Shown piece after piece: positions 46,961 to 56,020 of a stretch of DNA of 64,000 nt. The position numbers and the translations under genes were made by a program. The DNA is from Methanoplanus sp. FWC-SCC4 (GTDB lineage Archaea > Halobacteriota > Methanomicrobia > Methanomicrobiales > Methanomicrobiaceae): assembly GCF_032878975.1 (NCBI RefSeq), contig NZ_CP043875.1:860370-924369 (forward strand), written 5' to 3'. The notes under the pieces are model-generated. The model had not been told where the DNA came from and did no database searches. It saw nothing but the letters and a program-made list of their open reading frames with translations. Positions within the stretch are counted from its first letter, which is position 1. Each line of letters starts with the position of its first letter.

Positions 46961-49900
46961 TTATTCTGAAACTCGGTTAAACCTTTCCATGAATGAGCAT
47001 TTATACTTGTGCCACATTGACTGAAGTTGTGACACAGAACTCAAGTATTCATATTCAACATTGTATATATCCTCATAATCTTCTAAAATTCCGGCAACTT
47101 TATTCATTATAGGTTCGATCTCATCATCTCTTCCCAACTGATATAGTGGCACTAACATTGCACACAGAGCATCTTTGTTTTCCGGATTTTTTTTAAGCAA
47201 GCGCTCTGCTTTTCTTAATTTCTCATCTGCATCCTTTACGTAATCATTACATTCCAGTTTCAATTTAACAACAAAATTTACTAATTTATCCTCAACAACG
47301 ATTTCATCTCTTTCCAGTTCATCAAGAATCTTTTTGGCAGGCCCATATTTCTTAGAAATATTTAATATTGTATAATCCCTGATTTTATCATTTATGTGAG
47401 AGTACCTCTCGTATTTTTTATTGGCATCATTAGCCATATCCATATAATCAGCATAAAGTATAGAGTTATGATTTTTCTTTGCTTCTTCAGCTAATTCTTT
47501 ACATAATCCTGCTTTATTTGATAAGAACGGTGTACTCCACGGTTTAATCTCAAGACACCTGTTGTAATATTTTAATGCTGACAGATTTTTCCCATCATAT
47601 TCACAGGTACTTCCTAATTTAAACAAAAGATCACAGCTTTTCATTGAGTCATCCCACCTTCTTTTTTTCTGTGTTGACCCCCACAATTGCTGAATCAGAG
47701 TGTTCAGCCTGATAACAAAGTCTTCTCTGATGGCATTCAATTCAGACTTGCTTAAAACATCGCCATGTGCAATCTCATTTCTTTTCTCCACAATTGCAGA
47801 GCATGCCTCTTCAATTGAATTAAGGCACTCTGTGGAATAATTATCAGATAAATTATTGCAAATGTTGACTATTAAATCAGGAGTATTTTTATCATAATTT
47901 TCCATTTTAAAGATATTTTTCCATATCATTTTGTGCCATGAACCCAGGCTGAAAGAATGACGATTTTCCCCTGCAATCAGTGACGGAGAAATCCACCACA
48001 TACCTTTCAGTTCTTCCAATTCATCATCAGATCCAAATTCACTGACAACACCAGACCAGATCTTTTCATCCAGTAATGACTCCAGACCTTTGGCATATTT
48101 AAGAACCGGACCGGAGAAATCAAAATTTTCATCATAATTATCCCTGCAGATTGTAAAATATTCATAGTCAGCTGATTTAAACGATATTACAGCGTCAGAA
48201 CAGCCTTCTATTGCCTCAACTCTCACATGGTCTTCCAGATAACTATCCAGTTCGACTAAGTAATGGAGTACTCTATTATTGTAAGGTCCTTCGGAAACAG
48301 CAAGCTTAAAACACTCCCATGCTGATTCAAAATCAAGCTGATTCATGTAGATGACGCCTATGCGTTCATAAATGCTGGTGTCTTCTTTAAAGACATCCAG
48401 CTTTTTAATAATCCATTTAATTTCACATCTGTCCTTCTGGTCAGTAGTAGTATTAGCTGCTGCATCCAGGACTTTTTTAGCATTGTCAAGCCAGTTTACC
48501 AAATACAGATTGGGTTTTTTATATTCCTCAATTGCAGTAATATCCCCGGAATACTCTTTTAGAGAGGCCAGGCCAAAATGAAGGTCTCTTTTTTTTGAGA
48601 ACCAGTTATCTATACTCTTTTTATATGTACCATGCAATGATTTAGAAATTACATCTGGATCGGAACTGCTTATTGCGGCTGGCTGATTTCTCTCAGCATC
48701 CGCAATTTTTTGTTCAAACCATTCTTTGCACAACGGAATAATGGAAGCTTTTATTGAGGACTCTGTAACTATCTCATAATAATTATCCACAGATTCCATT
48801 ATACAGTCAAAGAGAGGAAATAAGCACTCTTTTAGAGATTCACTTTTTTCATTCTTAACCTCAACAGCAATAAACTCTAAAAGAAAAATACACTGCTTCT
48901 TTTTTTTATCATCAATCTTTCTGTAATGATCTCCCAGCCACTTTTCAATGGCACCAAAAAGGACTTCCCTCCCGGAATTAATCTCCCCTGAAATTACTTT
49001 GCATAAATAAAAATAGGCTTCTGATAATGGCGGGTAAAGTAAAGAATGACTTTTCTGATTTGACTTGATAGACTCATCCAGAGCATTGTAGATCACTGGA
49101 CAATCCTCTATTTTATTCCTGGAAATATGGTACAGGCAGCGTCCGGCTTCAGCCATACCATCTTTGTATTCTTTCTTACCGCTGCCGATCAGAACCTTTG
49201 CTTTTTTGTATTTACTGGTAAATTGAAAAAAATCTGTTCTCCGGTCTGGATCAGCATATTCCAATCTGGAATTAATCTCCTTAAACCGAAGTTTACGGAC
49301 ATACTCCCAAAGATCAAAAAACTGGGATTTAAATGAGGGAAGATAACTTTCAGCACCCATTTCTTCAGCAATCGCATACAGATGATTCAGAATAATTGCC
49401 TTTGCATCAGATGTACGCTCCGGCAGGGATTTGGTAAGATTAAGAATCTTTTCTTCTGCTTCATTAGTATTGCCGTATGAAAGGCATTTTTTAATGCTGA
49501 CAATCTCCTTAAAATCATCCTGAGTATATCTTTTTGGTTTATTTTCCCTGATAAAACCAGATAAATCACACCATGTCGGAAAGCAATACTGGCAGCGTCT
49601 TTCAGATTCATTGAGGATAAATTCCTCATTATCAAGGTTACCAGATAAGATCTCATGTGCCTTATTATAGCACTCCCTGGTGCCTTCTGAATCTTCACAG
49701 AGCCATAATGAATCACCCAGAAAAAGTGTCCAGACAAATGTTTCATATTCAGTTAACGAATCACGCGATAGAATTTGTTTAATTGCGACAATTCTCTCAT
49801 TTGAAGAAGATATGCCCTCTAATAAACCTCTTTCAAACCAAGAAATCGGCCATTCTGAGATGTCTTCCGGAATTATTTCAAATCTTTTCTCGTGATTTAA

Positions 49901-50929
49901 ATATTCTACCTGTTCATCAGATGATTTCTCCGAAAACCAGAATTCCGCTGCAATTGTCAGAACATCGGTGGTGAATTTATGGTAACGAAGATAGGTGTAT
50001 TTCTCATCATAAGAACCGGAGCTGTATCCATAAAAACCATACCAGAAATCAGAAGGAACCGGAACAGAAAATTCCGATGCAAATTTATCCCTTATCTCCT
50101 TCATAAAAGGTGCATAAACCTTGTCAGGTGAATGAATATTATGGTGATGAAAAAAATCTCTTGGACTAAATTCATTTAAGTCAGATTTTGCATCAGGAGT
50201 TGTAGCCGAGTTTGAATTAAATCCTGCCAGGCCATCTTTCAGGTTGTAATAATATGGAGTTGAAATTTCGGATACAAAATACTCCTGCCAGGAAAGTTTT
50301 AGTTCTGTACCTTTTTCCTGATTTGTAAAATATTCCAGCATATCCAGATTATTCCATGGTTTTGGATATTTACTGAGATATTTTAGAACAGGATGAATTT
50401 CACTGCCGATATTTCCATATTCCAGCAGATATTTGATAAGATTGTCATTGAAAATATTTCCGGCAGGAAATAATAAATCAGAATAACCTCTCTCGTGCCT
50501 TTTAAAAAGAGCCTTAATGACAGAATATTCTGAAACTTCAGACTTTTTTGAATCTTTTAAGGCGCCTTTCGTACCATCCTGCGGGAAATAGTATTCAGCA
50601 TATCCTGTAGAGGTTGAATTCTGTAGATTTTTTACATATATGAGTGTTTTCTCCAGAAATTTCTGGTTTTCACCCTTTTTTAGCTCATGATATACATTCT
50701 GTAAAGTACCGGCATCAGAGGCTAACTGATAGAGAAAACAGCTCATTCTTCCAAGCTGGTTGTTTACATCTGTAATTTCTTCATCAGTAAAATATTCTGC
50801 ATTTTCCTGAATTGTCTGGATTTTTTTTATGCGGTGTAATTCATACAGCGACCACTGAAAAACAACTGATGGTATCTGCATTATCATTCCTGAATCTTTA
50901 AAAGAAGAATAGTTTTCATGACCATTCAT
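46961..50929 (-). CDS. 1,322-residue HEPN/TPR-like protein coupled to viperin
   Basis: This very large, mostly helical, cytosolic-looking protein contains a HEPN-type motif RNEIAH (in IVEKRNEIAHGDVLSK, about residue 1050) set between helices, and TPR-like segments before and after it (FESAWECFKLAVSEGPYNNR near 865; SALKYYNRCLEIKPWSTPFL near 1120). A CxxC occurs at RRCQYCFPTWCDLSGF (about 455). No ATPase motif was found. The start overlaps the viperin 3' end by 14 bp with its own ribosome binding site (GAGAGGGG), so both are one translation unit. I do not recognise the full-length family; a viperin-dependent HEPN ribonuclease effector is an inference. Confidence 0.7.
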   Translation of the reverse strand: MNGHENYSSFKDSGMIMQIPSVVFQWSLYELHRIKKIQTIQENAEYFTDEEITDVNNQLGRMSCFLYQLASDAGTLQNVYHELKKGENQKFLEKTLIYVKNLQNSTSTGYAEYYFPQDGTKGALKDSKKSEVSEYSVIKALFKRHERGYSDLLFPAGNIFNDNLIKYLLEYGNIGSEIHPVLKYLSKYPKPWNNLDMLEYFTNQEKGTELKLSWQEYFVSEISTPYYYNLKDGLAGFNSNSATTPDAKSDLNEFSPRDFFHHHNIHSPDKVYAPFMKEIRDKFASEFSVPVPSDFWYGFYGYSSGSYDEKYTYLRYHKFTTDVLTIAAEFWFSEKSSDEQVEYLNHEKRFEIIPEDISEWPISWFERGLLEGISSSNERIVAIKQILSRDSLTEYETFVWTLFLGDSLWLCEDSEGTRECYNKAHEILSGNLDNEEFILNESERRCQYCFPTWCDLSGFIRENKPKRYTQDDFKEIVSIKKCLSYGNTNEAEEKILNLTKSLPERTSDAKAIILNHLYAIAEEMGAESYLPSFKSQFFDLWEYVRKLRFKEINSRLEYADPDRRTDFFQFTSKYKKAKVLIGSGKKEYKDGMAEAGRCLYHISRNKIEDCPVIYNALDESIKSNQKSHSLLYPPLSEAYFYLCKVISGEINSGREVLFGAIEKWLGDHYRKIDDKKKKQCIFLLEFIAVEVKNEKSESLKECLFPLFDCIMESVDNYYEIVTESSIKASIIPLCKEWFEQKIADAERNQPAAISSSDPDVISKSLHGTYKKSIDNWFSKKRDLHFGLASLKEYSGDITAIEEYKKPNLYLVNWLDNAKKVLDAAANTTTDQKDRCEIKWIIKKLDVFKEDTSIYERIGVIYMNQLDFESAWECFKLAVSEGPYNNRVLHYLVELDSYLEDHVRVEAIEGCSDAVISFKSADYEYFTICRDNYDENFDFSGPVLKYAKGLESLLDEKIWSGVVSEFGSDDELEELKGMWWISPSLIAGENRHSFSLGSWHKMIWKNIFKMENYDKNTPDLIVNICNNLSDNYSTECLNSIEEACSAIVEKRNEIAHGDVLSKSELNAIREDFVIRLNTLIQQLWGSTQKKRRWDDSMKSCDLLFKLGSTCEYDGKNLSALKYYNRCLEIKPWSTPFLSNKAGLCKELAEEAKKNHNSILYADYMDMANDANKKYERYSHINDKIRDYTILNISKKYGPAKKILDELERDEIVVEDKLVNFVVKLKLECNDYVKDADEKLRKAERLLKKNPENKDALCAMLVPLYQLGRDDEIEPIMNKVAGILEDYEDIYNVEYEYLSSVSQLQSMWHKYKCSFMERFNRVSE

Positions 50930-51749
50930 ATATTGCCCCTCTCTCCTGATATTTCATCTCGGATACAAAGTTATCTATTCCCTTTTCTATTACTTCATCA
51001 AGTGGATAAAGTGTCACTTTTCTGCCGGCATCGCTTTTAACAAAGCCTCCGGGAGTGAGCATAAAATAAGAACTCTCCATATCATCTGCCGATTCAAAGA
51101 CAGGTGATGTGCCGTTTTCAAGCATTACATTTCTGTGACGCTCCACAAAATATCTGAAATCACCCGGTGAAATCTCCAAATCTCTTGCAAAGTCGTTTTC
51201 TCCGTCAATGTGCATCATCTGAAGAACTTTCCACCGATCAGGATTTAGCATCCGTATCAGGGGGATCATATTCTCCTGAAATGTAAGAGCATTTACACAG
51301 GTGTTTATTTTAAGTTTAATCCCGGCCTGATGCAGATATATTGCCGATTCCAGACAATTTGATACATGGTTTCCTGTTCCACGGCCAAGTTCAGCCTCAA
51401 CCGTATCAAGTGATGAATCAATGGAAAGTCCTATCCAGTCAACAGTTCCTGCCATTTTTCTGATTTTGGCCGGATTTAATTTGGAACCGTTTGTTGTAAT
51501 TGATACTGTCATTCCAAGATTTTTTGATTCTCTGCAGTAATCCAGAATTCTTGGATGAAGTAATGGCTCCCCGCCGGCAAAATTTATTTTTGTCATTCCT
51601 GCATTGGCAAGCTTCTCTAATATTTGCAGTCCTTTATCATAGGGAACAACTCCGTCATGGAAATTCTGTGCAAAACAAAATCTGCATCTGTAATTGCATC
51701 GTGGAGTTATGTGCCAGTTGACGGATTTTATAGTGGATTGCATTGGCAT
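50916..51749 (-). CDS. Prokaryotic viperin (radical SAM ddhNTP synthase)
   Basis: The 277-residue protein has the radical-SAM cluster CNYRCRFCF (Cys18, 22, 25) and features shared with animal viperin along its full length: GMTKINFAGGEPLL (residues about 51-64), KINTCVN (viperin has KINSVIN), NPDRWKVLQ, HIDGEN, SYFMLTPGG and the end RGAIYEWS (viperin has RGGKYIWSK). Viperins turn nucleoside triphosphates into 3'-deoxy-3',4'-didehydro forms that stop viral RNA synthesis. No nucleotide kinase gene is adjacent; a giant HEPN-like protein overlaps the 3' end instead. Archaeal pVips are known, so the enzyme is not new, but the partner looks unusual. Confidence 0.88.
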   Translation of the reverse strand: MPMQSTIKSVNWHITPRCNYRCRFCFAQNFHDGVVPYDKGLQILEKLANAGMTKINFAGGEPLLHPRILDYCRESKNLGMTVSITTNGSKLNPAKIRKMAGTVDWIGLSIDSSLDTVEAELGRGTGNHVSNCLESAIYLHQAGIKLKINTCVNALTFQENMIPLIRMLNPDRWKVLQMMHIDGENDFARDLEISPGDFRYFVERHRNVMLENGTSPVFESADDMESSYFMLTPGGFVKSDAGRKVTLYPLDEVIEKGIDNFVSEMKYQERGAIYEWS

Positions 51750-51865
51750 ATTTTATAATTCAATAAAAGCTCATATGATAATTTGCAGTAATTGTTACAT
51801 TATTTTGAAATCAAAAATTATCTAATATTTAAGCTGAGATAGTATATCAGGTTAAATATAGGGAA

Positions 51866-52663
51866 TTATTCTCTTTTACCCTCGGATTCAAGCATTCTCC
51901 ACGTAAAAATACCGCTTGGCAAGAGTCTGTATTCTTTTTCTCTTCCCCTTCCTCGTTCTTCAATTAAATCCCATCCCTTAACAGCTCTTCCTTTATTATC
52001 TTCGTATTCTGAGAACATTCTGTCAAGATCCCTGGAAAACTGAACTTTATCTTTATTCTGCGGTTTTTCATTAGATCCCCCCTTTATGGTGCCAATATAT
52101 GCCATAACCAGACGTGTTTTCATCCACCCTTCATTAGGTTCACAATTTTCGTTCTTTACTGCACTCCCTAATGCAATAATTATCTTTTTTTGCCTTTCAT
52201 TCAAATCTTCAACGTGCATTTTTGGTATTTGAAGTTCCAAAAATGATGTTTTTGTGCGTGTTACACAAACTCTCCCGTCAAGCCATATAGCCATTAAAAA
52301 AAGACCTGCTGTAAATAGTGCAGTTCCTGCAGTAATATTAAAAGAAAATACTGCATTTGGATGTTTTTCTTTTCGAATTTTTAATATCGCATCCCTTATA
52401 GATTCAATTTGAATATTTGGGATACATATTCTGTTAAATTTCCGCTGATTTTCAATTTTTACTAGATTTTCGATTTCATCGATTGCAGTCCTGATTTTAG
52501 GTTTTTCAGATTTCAAAAAATCAGTGTCGGCTGGATTGTCGACCATTATTTCTTCTTCGTAAATTACATAAACATGAGTGGGATTGAGATTTTGAACAGT
52601 AGTAAAATAGGTTTCATGAATATGTGCCCCTGCACTGATGAAAAGGACTTGTTCTTGTGGCAT
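51866..52663 (-). CDS. CARF domain protein with C-terminal winged helix
   Basis: The first 150 residues look like a CARF (ligand-sensing Rossmann-like) domain: opening strand QVLFISAGAHIHETYF, and the conserved turn FNITAGTALFTAGL, equivalent to the NxTGGT motif. The last 100 residues have winged-helix features (VKGWDLIEERGRGREKEYRL). Csa3- and DUF6293-type proteins share this plan and regulate transcription in response to cyclic oligonucleotides. No CRISPR array or cas gene is seen in the window, so the ligand source is unknown. It is on the same strand as viperin, 117 bp upstream of it. Confidence 0.72.
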   Translation of the reverse strand: MPQEQVLFISAGAHIHETYFTTVQNLNPTHVYVIYEEEIMVDNPADTDFLKSEKPKIRTAIDEIENLVKIENQRKFNRICIPNIQIESIRDAILKIRKEKHPNAVFSFNITAGTALFTAGLFLMAIWLDGRVCVTRTKTSFLELQIPKMHVEDLNERQKKIIIALGSAVKNENCEPNEGWMKTRLVMAYIGTIKGGSNEKPQNKDKVQFSRDLDRMFSEYEDNKGRAVKGWDLIEERGRGREKEYRLLPSGIFTWRMLESEGKRE

Positions 52664-52876
52664 ATATTTAGATTAATATACTAATAATAAATAGTTTCTG
52701 AAGATTGTAATAATTACTCTATTCTGTTAATTGTAATATTTTTCCCGCGTCTGAATTTTTTATGCTTAATCGTATTTTCCATAATCTTTAAATATATTAA
52801 ATAATATATAAAATAAAAAACTATAAATATTTTACAATTATCATATATATTTATAAAATTAAATAAATATGGTCTT

Positions 52877-53167
52877 ATGCAGGCTCTTGGTGATGAAAGA
52901 TGTATTGTTAATGAACAAAACCTAAAAACGACGGTAGATTTTATTTTTGATGATAAAGATCGGGCAACCGAATTCATCCAGAATACAGATCCTGCGGTGG
53001 TTATAGGGATATTTCAGAGTATGAAAGAGACAAATGAATATAAGCAAAATATGATGCAGAATAATCAACCAGGAAATAACGAGATTGGAGATAATGAAAT
53101 TGTAACTGAAGCAGTACAGATTGAGGACAGTCGGAGATCCAGGACAACGAAACTGGTCTCTGATTAA
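52877..53167 (+). CDS. Hypothetical small acidic protein
   Basis: A 96-residue frame from ATG 52877 encodes an N-terminal half with a likely helical fold (VDFIFDDKDRATEFIQ, PAVVIGIFQSMKETNEY) and an Asn/Gln-rich tail. A TATA-like region (AAATAATATATAAAA) lies about 75 bp upstream. It is divergent from the CARF gene. No family recognised. Codon use is normal for the region, so I think it is real. Confidence 0.5.
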   Translation: MQALGDERCIVNEQNLKTTVDFIFDDKDRATEFIQNTDPAVVIGIFQSMKETNEYKQNMMQNNQPGNNEIGDNEIVTEAVQIEDSRRSRTTKLVSD

Positions 53168-53798
53168 CTTCATTTTTTTACCTACATTTCGATTCTAATT
53201 TCCCTTATAAGCATGTTTATCTCTTCTATAAGCCTTTAAAATCCTCAATCCTATGATGTGTGTTAAGTACAATTTCGCCTAAAAATTGGTTGACGTTAAA
53301 ATTAACGTTAATTCCCATTTTACGTTAATTTTCTCTAATTTTTCTGGATCTTTTATTTCAATCTTCTGAGTAATAATTTTCACTAAAATAAGGTCTGAGT
53401 TTAGCCCCATTGAAACCTCTAAAATCACAGTTTTGAAAAACCGCATAAAAGCAGTGAAAAGGATCTATTCAATCTGTTTCAAATCAGCTGGTATATCCGT
53501 TGCCTGAAAACTATGCGGTTGATTTCTTTTTAACTGTCATTGCAAACTTCCGCTAAGGTCAAAATGAAATGAAATTTCAGGAGCATTTTTGGAATTCGTC
53601 TTCACTTCTCTTTCATGGTTTCAAATTTAGAAATGAATGCTGAAAGAATTTCTTTCATTTTGGTCTGGTGTTGAGATAAAAATGAAAGTTCATCTGAATT
53701 ATCACGTGATATTTATAAACAAAGATATTATATAATATTAAAATAATATATTTATTATAAAGTATTAATTTGGATAAATATTGATTAGGTGATAAATT
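53168..53798. other. Non-coding region with ACGTTAA-type repeats
   Basis: Three ACGTTAA-containing sites cluster in 40 bp: GACGTTAA (53,292), the palindrome TTAACGTTAA (53,302-53,311) and TACGTTAA (53,321). Further right are short inverted repeats built on GAAATG and CATTTC, such as GAAATGAAATTTC near 53,566 and GAAAGAATTTCTTTC near 53,641. The last 80 bp have TATA-like runs ahead of the zinc-finger gene. The cluster could be an operator or a replication or recombination site. No gene is visible. Confidence 0.5.
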
Positions 53799-54011
53799 AT
53801 GATTCAATGCATGTATTGTAAAAAAAGGTGGTTTAAATCGCGCCAGGCATTAAGGGCGCATCTGCGGTTTTGTCCTGCTTACAAGGAGGCAAAGGAGAAA
53901 GCAGGGATCTCGGGAAAGTACCTTGAGGCAATCCCAAACGGGCATTTCCTCCGTTACGATGAAGACCGTCATCCTGAGGCCCTGTGGAGGGAGTATTGTG
54001 ATCAAATGTGA
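53799..54011 (+). CDS. Small C2HC zinc-finger protein
   Basis: The 70-residue protein begins with a zinc finger of pattern C-x2-C-x13-H-x3-C (CMYCKKRWFKSRQALRAHLR then FC), with the aromatic and leucine spacing of classical DNA-binding fingers. The rest (ISGKYLEAIPNGHFLRYDED) is unmatched. Its stop overlaps the next gene, which carries a similar finger. Small finger proteins of this type are common in archaeal viruses and integrated elements, where they usually act as regulators. Confidence 0.72.
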   Translation: MIQCMYCKKRWFKSRQALRAHLRFCPAYKEAKEKAGISGKYLEAIPNGHFLRYDEDRHPEALWREYCDQM

Positions 54012-54309
54012 ATGCGGGCGTTGGTTCAGCAACAAACGTGCCCTTGCAGCTCATCAGAGCAAATGTGAAGTTTTCAGGAAACGGAAAGATGATGAGAAAG
54101 CGCAACTGTCTGAGCTAAAGCAGCAGATTTCAGAATATGATCAAAAGATCAAAGAACAGGCTGAAGAAAATGATACTCTGGTTCAGGAGAATAAAAAGCT
54201 GAAGTATGAACTTGAAGAGCACAGGATTGCAGTATGCGGACTTAAAAGAAAATGCGAACTGCTTGAATATGATAATTCGAAATTAAAAGAAGAAATAGAT
54301 TGTTCCTGA
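53998..54309 (+). CDS. Small zinc-finger protein with coiled-coil tail
   Basis: I place the start at the GTG at 53998, with GGAGG at 53,986-53,990, because the finger begins two codons later (CECGRWFSNKRALAAHQSKC: C-x-C-x12-H-x3-C). A longer upstream frame would run antiparallel to nothing known and overlap the first finger gene. Residues about 25-103 form a Lys/Glu-rich coiled coil (QQISEYDQKIKEQAEENDTL). The pair probably arose by duplication. A dimeric DNA-binding protein is likely. Confidence 0.72.
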   Translation: MIKCECGRWFSNKRALAAHQSKCEVFRKRKDDEKAQLSELKQQISEYDQKIKEQAEENDTLVQENKKLKYELEEHRIAVCGLKRKCELLEYDNSKLKEEIDCS

Positions 54310-54419
54310 AAAAATTGATTGGTTGGTTTGAATCTCTGTTAGAGTAACATTCGACTTTTTTAATTTTTCTGAAAGACTGTTGGATACTCAACAAATAAAT
54401 TTATTCTATAGAAAAATTC

Positions 54420-55745
54420 TCAGAGGTATGTCTTCAGTTTCCAGATAAGGTATAATGGAATTTCCAGAACCTCCCCGTATTCATCCGAATGCCTGGCAAT
54501 ATTATTGAGACTGGTTCGGACAGCAACACGCGGACTATATTTTTTCCTGTACTCTGTAAGGCTTCTTGAACGAGTTCTTCTTGCTGATTTAACCTCGATT
54601 GGAACGACATCAACGCCTTCCTGTATGATATAATCAACCTCGGCAATCCCGTCGGATTTCCAGAAAAAGGGTCTTTGGAAATCGTTTGCAATAAGCTCTG
54701 TCAAAACGAAATTTTCCGTTAAAATCCCCCGCATGTCGGCGGTAAGTGAAGAGGTATCAAAAACAACATCTGCCGGAAATTTGCTCATCCTGCGTAAAAG
54801 TCCTACATCTGAGAAATAGATCTTGAAGTATGTAATGTCCGCAGATGTCGTAACCGGAATATAGGGACGTTCGATTTTTTCGACCTTGTAGATAAGCCCT
54901 GCCGATATCAGCCATTGAAGAGAGTCTTCCAAATCCCGGGCACGCATTCCATGCTTTACATGGGAGAATATGAATTTCTGATTATCCTTTGCAAGCTGAG
55001 CAGGTATTGCATTCCAGATCAGGGTAAGTTTTGGAAATTCGGATACAGACGCATATTTCACGAAATCCTTTTCATAATTGCCAAGAATCTCGCTTTGTAT
55101 CGTTTCTACAAGCCCGATGTCGTGGTTATTTACCCATGAACTGACAACCTCGGGCATACCTCCCGTAATCAGGTATTCACGATATGCTTCCTCCAGTTTG
55201 CCGGTAAACGCAGCGGATATCTTTTCATCCTGGGATAAATCATTCAGGTAATCGTAAAGGAGTTCTTCGTCTTTTGCCAGGAGAAATTCCGGGAAATTAA
55301 GAGGATACATCTTAAGCATCTGCACTTTGCCAACCGGAAATGAAACATTTTTACCCATCTGTGCAATAGCCACTCCCAAGAGAGAACCGGCGGCAGCAAC
55401 GTGGAGTTCTGACAGATTTTCGCAGAAATATTTGAGAGAAGTTATCGCACGGGGACAAACCTGAATTTCGTCCAATATAAGGATGGTTGTTCCGGGCTTA
55501 ATGGATTTATTCCTTAGAATTCCAAGTTCTTTGATAATTCTTGAAACATTCAGGTCGCCTTCGAATATCTTTTGCAGCCGGTCATCATATTCGAAGTTGA
55601 AGTAAGCGATATCTTTGAATTCAGCTTCACCAAAGTGTTTTAATATCCATGTTTTTCCGCACTGGCGAATTCCTTCAATAATAACAGGTTTACGTTCTCC
55701 ACTTTCTTTCCATTTAAGTAAAGTATCGTAAATAAACCGCTTCAT
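54420..55745 (-). CDS. AAA ATPase with DUF4143 domain
   Basis: The 441-residue protein has the layout of the large ATPase/DUF4143 family: Walker A GIRQCGKTW (about residues 25-33), the strand AYFNFEYD, Walker B TTILILDEIQ (about 87-96), AAAGSLLGVA, and a C-terminal DUF4143 domain with a degenerate nuclease-like motif VDYIIQEGVDVVPIEVKSAR. These genes are frequent and mobile in archaea and anaerobic bacteria, and their role is not settled. It is a single gene on the minus strand, starting from an ATG after AT-rich sequence. Confidence 0.87.
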   Translation of the reverse strand: MKRFIYDTLLKWKESGERKPVIIEGIRQCGKTWILKHFGEAEFKDIAYFNFEYDDRLQKIFEGDLNVSRIIKELGILRNKSIKPGTTILILDEIQVCPRAITSLKYFCENLSELHVAAAGSLLGVAIAQMGKNVSFPVGKVQMLKMYPLNFPEFLLAKDEELLYDYLNDLSQDEKISAAFTGKLEEAYREYLITGGMPEVVSSWVNNHDIGLVETIQSEILGNYEKDFVKYASVSEFPKLTLIWNAIPAQLAKDNQKFIFSHVKHGMRARDLEDSLQWLISAGLIYKVEKIERPYIPVTTSADITYFKIYFSDVGLLRRMSKFPADVVFDTSSLTADMRGILTENFVLTELIANDFQRPFFWKSDGIAEVDYIIQEGVDVVPIEVKSARRTRSRSLTEYRKKYSPRVAVRTSLNNIARHSDEYGEVLEIPLYLIWKLKTYL

Positions 55746-55850
55746 ATTATTGCTTATGTGTGCTTAAGTACTAATTATGTGTTTCTAGTACACATTTTTA
55801 CAACTTATTTTGTGAATTATGTACACATTTATCTAACTTAATGTTGAAAG

Positions 55851-55965
55851 TGCCTTGTTTTTCCTGCTTAAGCTGGTTTGGATTACGTCCGCAGGGACCT
55901 CTGTCGTCTCGTCCCCTGCCGGCTGTGTGTGGTGTGTACCCCGCTCCACATCACCGGGCAATGGC
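55851..55965 (+). ncRNA. Structured repeat, copy 1 (candidate RNA)
   Basis: About 115 bp, richer in G+C than its surroundings, repeated at 57,441-57,559. Nested stems can be drawn: outer AGCTGG (55,871) with CCGGCT (55,919), inner GCAGGGAC (55,891) with GTCCCCTGC (55,911). In copy 2 the outer pair is AGCTGG with CCAGCT and the inner AGGGGCC with GGCCCCT, so pairing is kept while bases change. A third possible stem is TGTGG with CCACA. The strand is unknown; it lies between two minus-strand genes. Confidence 0.5.
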
Positions 55966-56020
55966 CGGGCATGCTCCGCAGGGTGTGGCTCTTAGAAATA
56001 TGAATTAAAAAAAGAGAGAG

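Noticed and set aside
50916-51749. Radical SAM protein as a generic MoaA/PqqE-type peptide or cofactor enzyme
   Set aside because: The specific phrases KINTCVN, NPDRWKVLQ, GEN and the ending RGAIYEWS match viperin along the whole length, and no SPASM cysteines are present.
51866-52663. CARF protein as evidence for a CRISPR-Cas system
   Set aside because: No cas gene or repeat-spacer array was found in the window, so I only report an orphan CARF protein.
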